The notes under the pieces: model-generated
What the model saw: only the letters and a program-made list of their open reading frames with translations
The model's database searches: none
What the model was told of the DNA's origin: nothing
Position numbers and translations under genes: made by a program
NCBI RefSeq assembly: GCF_003634755.1
Contig: NZ_RBXA01000007.1
Span: 1-44,794, forward strand
DNA: 44,794 bases
Origin: Flavobacterium limicola
GTDB taxonomy: Bacteria; Bacteroidota; Bacteroidia; Flavobacteriales; Flavobacteriaceae
Direction of reading: 5' to 3'
Shown here: piece by piece, positions 43,147 through 44,794 of the stretch
Numbering within the stretch: position 1 is the stretch's first letter
How the letters are laid out: every line of letters begins with the position of its first letter

Positions 43147-44007
43147 ATGAGAAAACAAACCGCTCGAAGAAAAACAGCAGTTCGTAAGCCTAAAAAGAAA
43201 GCGAGGGTTTTCTCTGGGAAGTTCTTACGCTATTTGATTGTTACTTTTTTTATTGTATTGCTAGTTGCAGTAGGTTTGCATTATCGAAATGGTTTAGCGT
43301 ATTATTTTGGTTTTAAGTCGGATAAAATTTCCAGAACAGAACGAGATTCCAAACGCATTTCAGATGTTCGGAATTTTCAGGTTTTAGAAAAACATGAGGG
43401 TAAAAGTATTGGCATCGATGTTTCAGAATATCAAGGGAAGATCAATTGGTCTTATGTTGATACATTAGAAAAAAAATATCCTTTACACTATGTTTTTATC
43501 CGTGCTTCGGTGGGTAAGGATAGGAAAGATTATCAGTTTAAAAGGAATTGGCTTGGCGCCAAAGAAAATAAAATGATTCGAGGTGCCTATCATTATTACC
43601 GTCCTAACGAAAATTCATTGGAACAAGCTGAACTTTTTATTAAAACCGTTTCTCTTCAAAAAGGAGATTTACCACCCGTTTTGGATATCGAAAAACTTCC
43701 TAAAAATCAGTCTATTGCCAATCTTAAATTGGGATTAAAACGATGGTTGCAAGCGGTAGAGTCTCATTATGGTGTGAAACCTATTATCTATACCGGTGAG
43801 CGCTATTATGATGATTTTTTAAAGGAAGAATTCAGCGATTATCTTTTTTGGATTGCCAATTATAATTTGTACAGGGAAGAAATAGCCGAAGATTGGTTGT
43901 TTTGGCAGTTTACCGAAAAGGCTTCAATTCCTGGTATTAAAGGAAATGTCGATGTGAATATTTATAATGGAGATTTGCAGCAGTTGCGGTTTATTACTGT
44001 GGAGTAG
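43147..44007 (+). CDS. Glycoside hydrolase family 25 (lysozyme-like), membrane anchored
   Basis: The N-terminus is very basic (RKQTARRKTAVRKPKKKARV), then a single membrane helix at ~30-46 puts the enzyme in the periplasm. The GH25 barrel runs from KSIGIDVSEYQGKINW (residues ~94-109) through YVFIRASVGK, IRGAYHYYRP and PPVLDIEKL, to FWQFTEKASIPGIKGNVDVNIY. The DxE pair in VLDIE and the first aspartate in DVSEYQG are the expected catalytic acids. It should cut the MurNAc-GlcNAc bond of peptidoglycan. 286 residues. Likely a chromosomal housekeeping enzyme rather than a phage lysin. Confidence 0.93.
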   Translation: MRKQTARRKTAVRKPKKKARVFSGKFLRYLIVTFFIVLLVAVGLHYRNGLAYYFGFKSDKISRTERDSKRISDVRNFQVLEKHEGKSIGIDVSEYQGKINWSYVDTLEKKYPLHYVFIRASVGKDRKDYQFKRNWLGAKENKMIRGAYHYYRPNENSLEQAELFIKTVSLQKGDLPPVLDIEKLPKNQSIANLKLGLKRWLQAVESHYGVKPIIYTGERYYDDFLKEEFSDYLFWIANYNLYREEIAEDWLFWQFTEKASIPGIKGNVDVNIYNGDLQQLRFITVE

Positions 44008-44050
44008 TTTTCAGCGAATAGTATTAGTCTCAGTTTTTGAGTTTCAATAT

Positions 44051-44325
44051 TCAAATTGGGAAATGGTAGTATTTAATGCTTTTGTTACCTTTCAATACTG
44101 TATCTATTTCTATATTTTACTTTTGGTAAGTATAGCTCAAACTAGTTTCATTAGATATGTTATCGTAGGCGTGAATAACTTGGTTTCGCAATCCAATTAT
44201 TGTAGTAGCATCCGTAATTTTGACATAGTAAGAACGTACGCTTTAATATTCTATTAATTATAGCTTGTCCAATAAATTCAAGATTCGGTTTTACTACTCT
44301 TTTCTCATCATTTTTTTCTACACTA
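44051..44325 (-). pseudogene. Decayed HepT-like (DUF86) gene
   Basis: On the minus strand, 44324-44250 translates as VEKNDEKRVVKPNLEFIGQA then NRILK, the conserved first half of HepT/DUF86 proteins. After a frameshift, 44220-44135 gives ITDATTIIGLRNQVIHAYDN, the second half, with the family motif R-x4-H-x-Y (RNQVIHAY at 44165-44188). A further shift separates the C-terminal pieces (LPKVK, then EIDTVLKGNKSIK), ending at TGA 44051. The start region contains stops. HepT proteins are the toxin/RNase partners in HepT/MntA modules, and the antitoxin MntA is not visible beside it. It is antisense to a plus-strand ORF of similar length, which is spurious. Confidence 0.75.
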
Positions 44326-44410
44326 GAAGAATCATTAGTTCATCAATGAAACAACTGTTTATTCTGTCAATTGATGGTTTAACTTCGTGTCGTTTTTTAG
44401 TGCGGACCTA

Positions 44411-44725
44411 TTATGATACCTTATATATATGAGAGACTAGAAAAGGGATGTTTGTTACTATATAAGGTACGGCATAAAACCATTTTATTAATCCAGACGA
44501 GTTTTTTTGTTCAAATACTGTCAAAGCAGACTGTTTTGAAGGAGTAGAGCTTAGTGACGAGCTGTTGAAACATGAATAAAGGTTGAATTTTGAAAGCTTT
44601 AGTAAATAAAGAAGGGTAGTTGAAAGCGTGCAATGGTACTGAAATTGGCGATTTTTACTTAAAATTGTACCCATCGGCAATTGTGTTGCTATTTTGTTTA
44701 AAAAACTTTCTGTTTCAAAAACCAT
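44411..44725 (-). CDS. Unidentified 104-residue reading frame, possibly a transposase fragment
   Basis: The open frame (VFETESFLNKIATQLPMGT at its start) is longer than chance would favour in such AT-rich sequence. The region FQYHCTLSTTLLYLLKLSK followed by SSTPSKQSALTVFEQKNSS is loosely like the N-terminal helices of IS4-type transposases. I cannot confirm this. It lies on the same strand as the decayed HepT gene, in the place where mntA would be expected, but has no GS-x-A-R-G nucleotidyltransferase motif. It may be a remnant or unrelated to both. Confidence 0.3.
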   Translation of the reverse strand: MVFETESFLNKIATQLPMGTILSKNRQFQYHCTLSTTLLYLLKLSKFNLYSCFNSSSLSSTPSKQSALTVFEQKNSSGLIKWFYAVPYIVTNIPFLVSHIYKVS

Positions 44726-44794
44726 GTTTTCAGCAGTTTAAAGTAAAAGTTAAGAAAAGGGTAAAAAAAGAGTTTAAAAAAGCTTGTAAAAGCG

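Noticed and set aside
43967..44257. A 96-residue plus-strand ORF overlapping the lysozyme end
   Set aside because: It lies antisense to the HepT remnant and overlaps the end of the GH25 gene; hydrophobic but without family features.

Overview
The window looks like chromosomal DNA of a Flavobacterium-like member of the Bacteroidota. The evidence is the AT-rich sequence, Bacteroidota-type -7 promoter elements (TAnnTTTG), a PorV/PorQ-family outer-membrane protein, a DUF4105 protein, DKNYY and DUF4386 proteins, and dispersed non-coding repeats of the kind common in flavobacteria. I saw no rRNA, tRNA or CRISPR array.

Layout. (1) 1-850: mosaic non-coding repeats. (2) 853-4153: a sugar aminotransferase and a membrane-anchored UDP-sugar 4,6-dehydratase of the WbpM/PglF type, closed by a terminator. 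(3) 4.3-4.7 kb: more repeats. (4) 4.9-10.3 kb: an accessory island of unrelated single genes (DKNYY lipoprotein, HExxH metallopeptidase-like protein, DUF4386 membrane protein, aspartyl-protease-like protein, small membrane protein) with long spacers between most of them, plus a decayed IS91-family transposase. (5) 10.4-12.15 kb: a dense repeat field ending in a MITE-like inverted-repeat element that abuts a good promoter. (6) 12.2-39.4 kb: a large surface-polysaccharide locus on the + strand. (7) 39.6-44.0 kb: ordinary core genes (DUF4105 protein, PorV/PorQ-family protein, phosphatidylserine synthase, GH25 lysozyme). (8) 44.05-44.73 kb: a broken HepT/DUF86 pseudogene and an unidentified reading frame.

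How the genes work together. Aminotransferase + 4,6-dehydratase + NeuC-type hydrolysing 2-epimerase + NeuB-type synthase + NeuA-type CMP transferase are most of a set for a CMP-activated nonulosonic acid, with a legionaminic-type sugar the best guess. About eleven glycosyltransferases (GT-A and GT-B folds) would build the repeat. A WcaJ/WbaP-type phosphoglycosyl transferase would start it on undecaprenyl phosphate. An MBOAT acyltransferase with an SGNH-like partner, a methyltransferase and a deacetylase-like protein would decorate it. Wzm/Wzt, with a carbohydrate-binding C-terminal domain on Wzt, would export it. An O-antigen ligase/polymerase-family protein would transfer or polymerise it. 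The predicted product is an ABC-exported, acylated, nonulosonate-bearing O-antigen or capsule.

The most unusual signal is non-coding: a modular repeat family with exchangeable cores, flanked by triplet microsatellites, in which two different palindromes each show a symmetric change between copies that preserves pairing.
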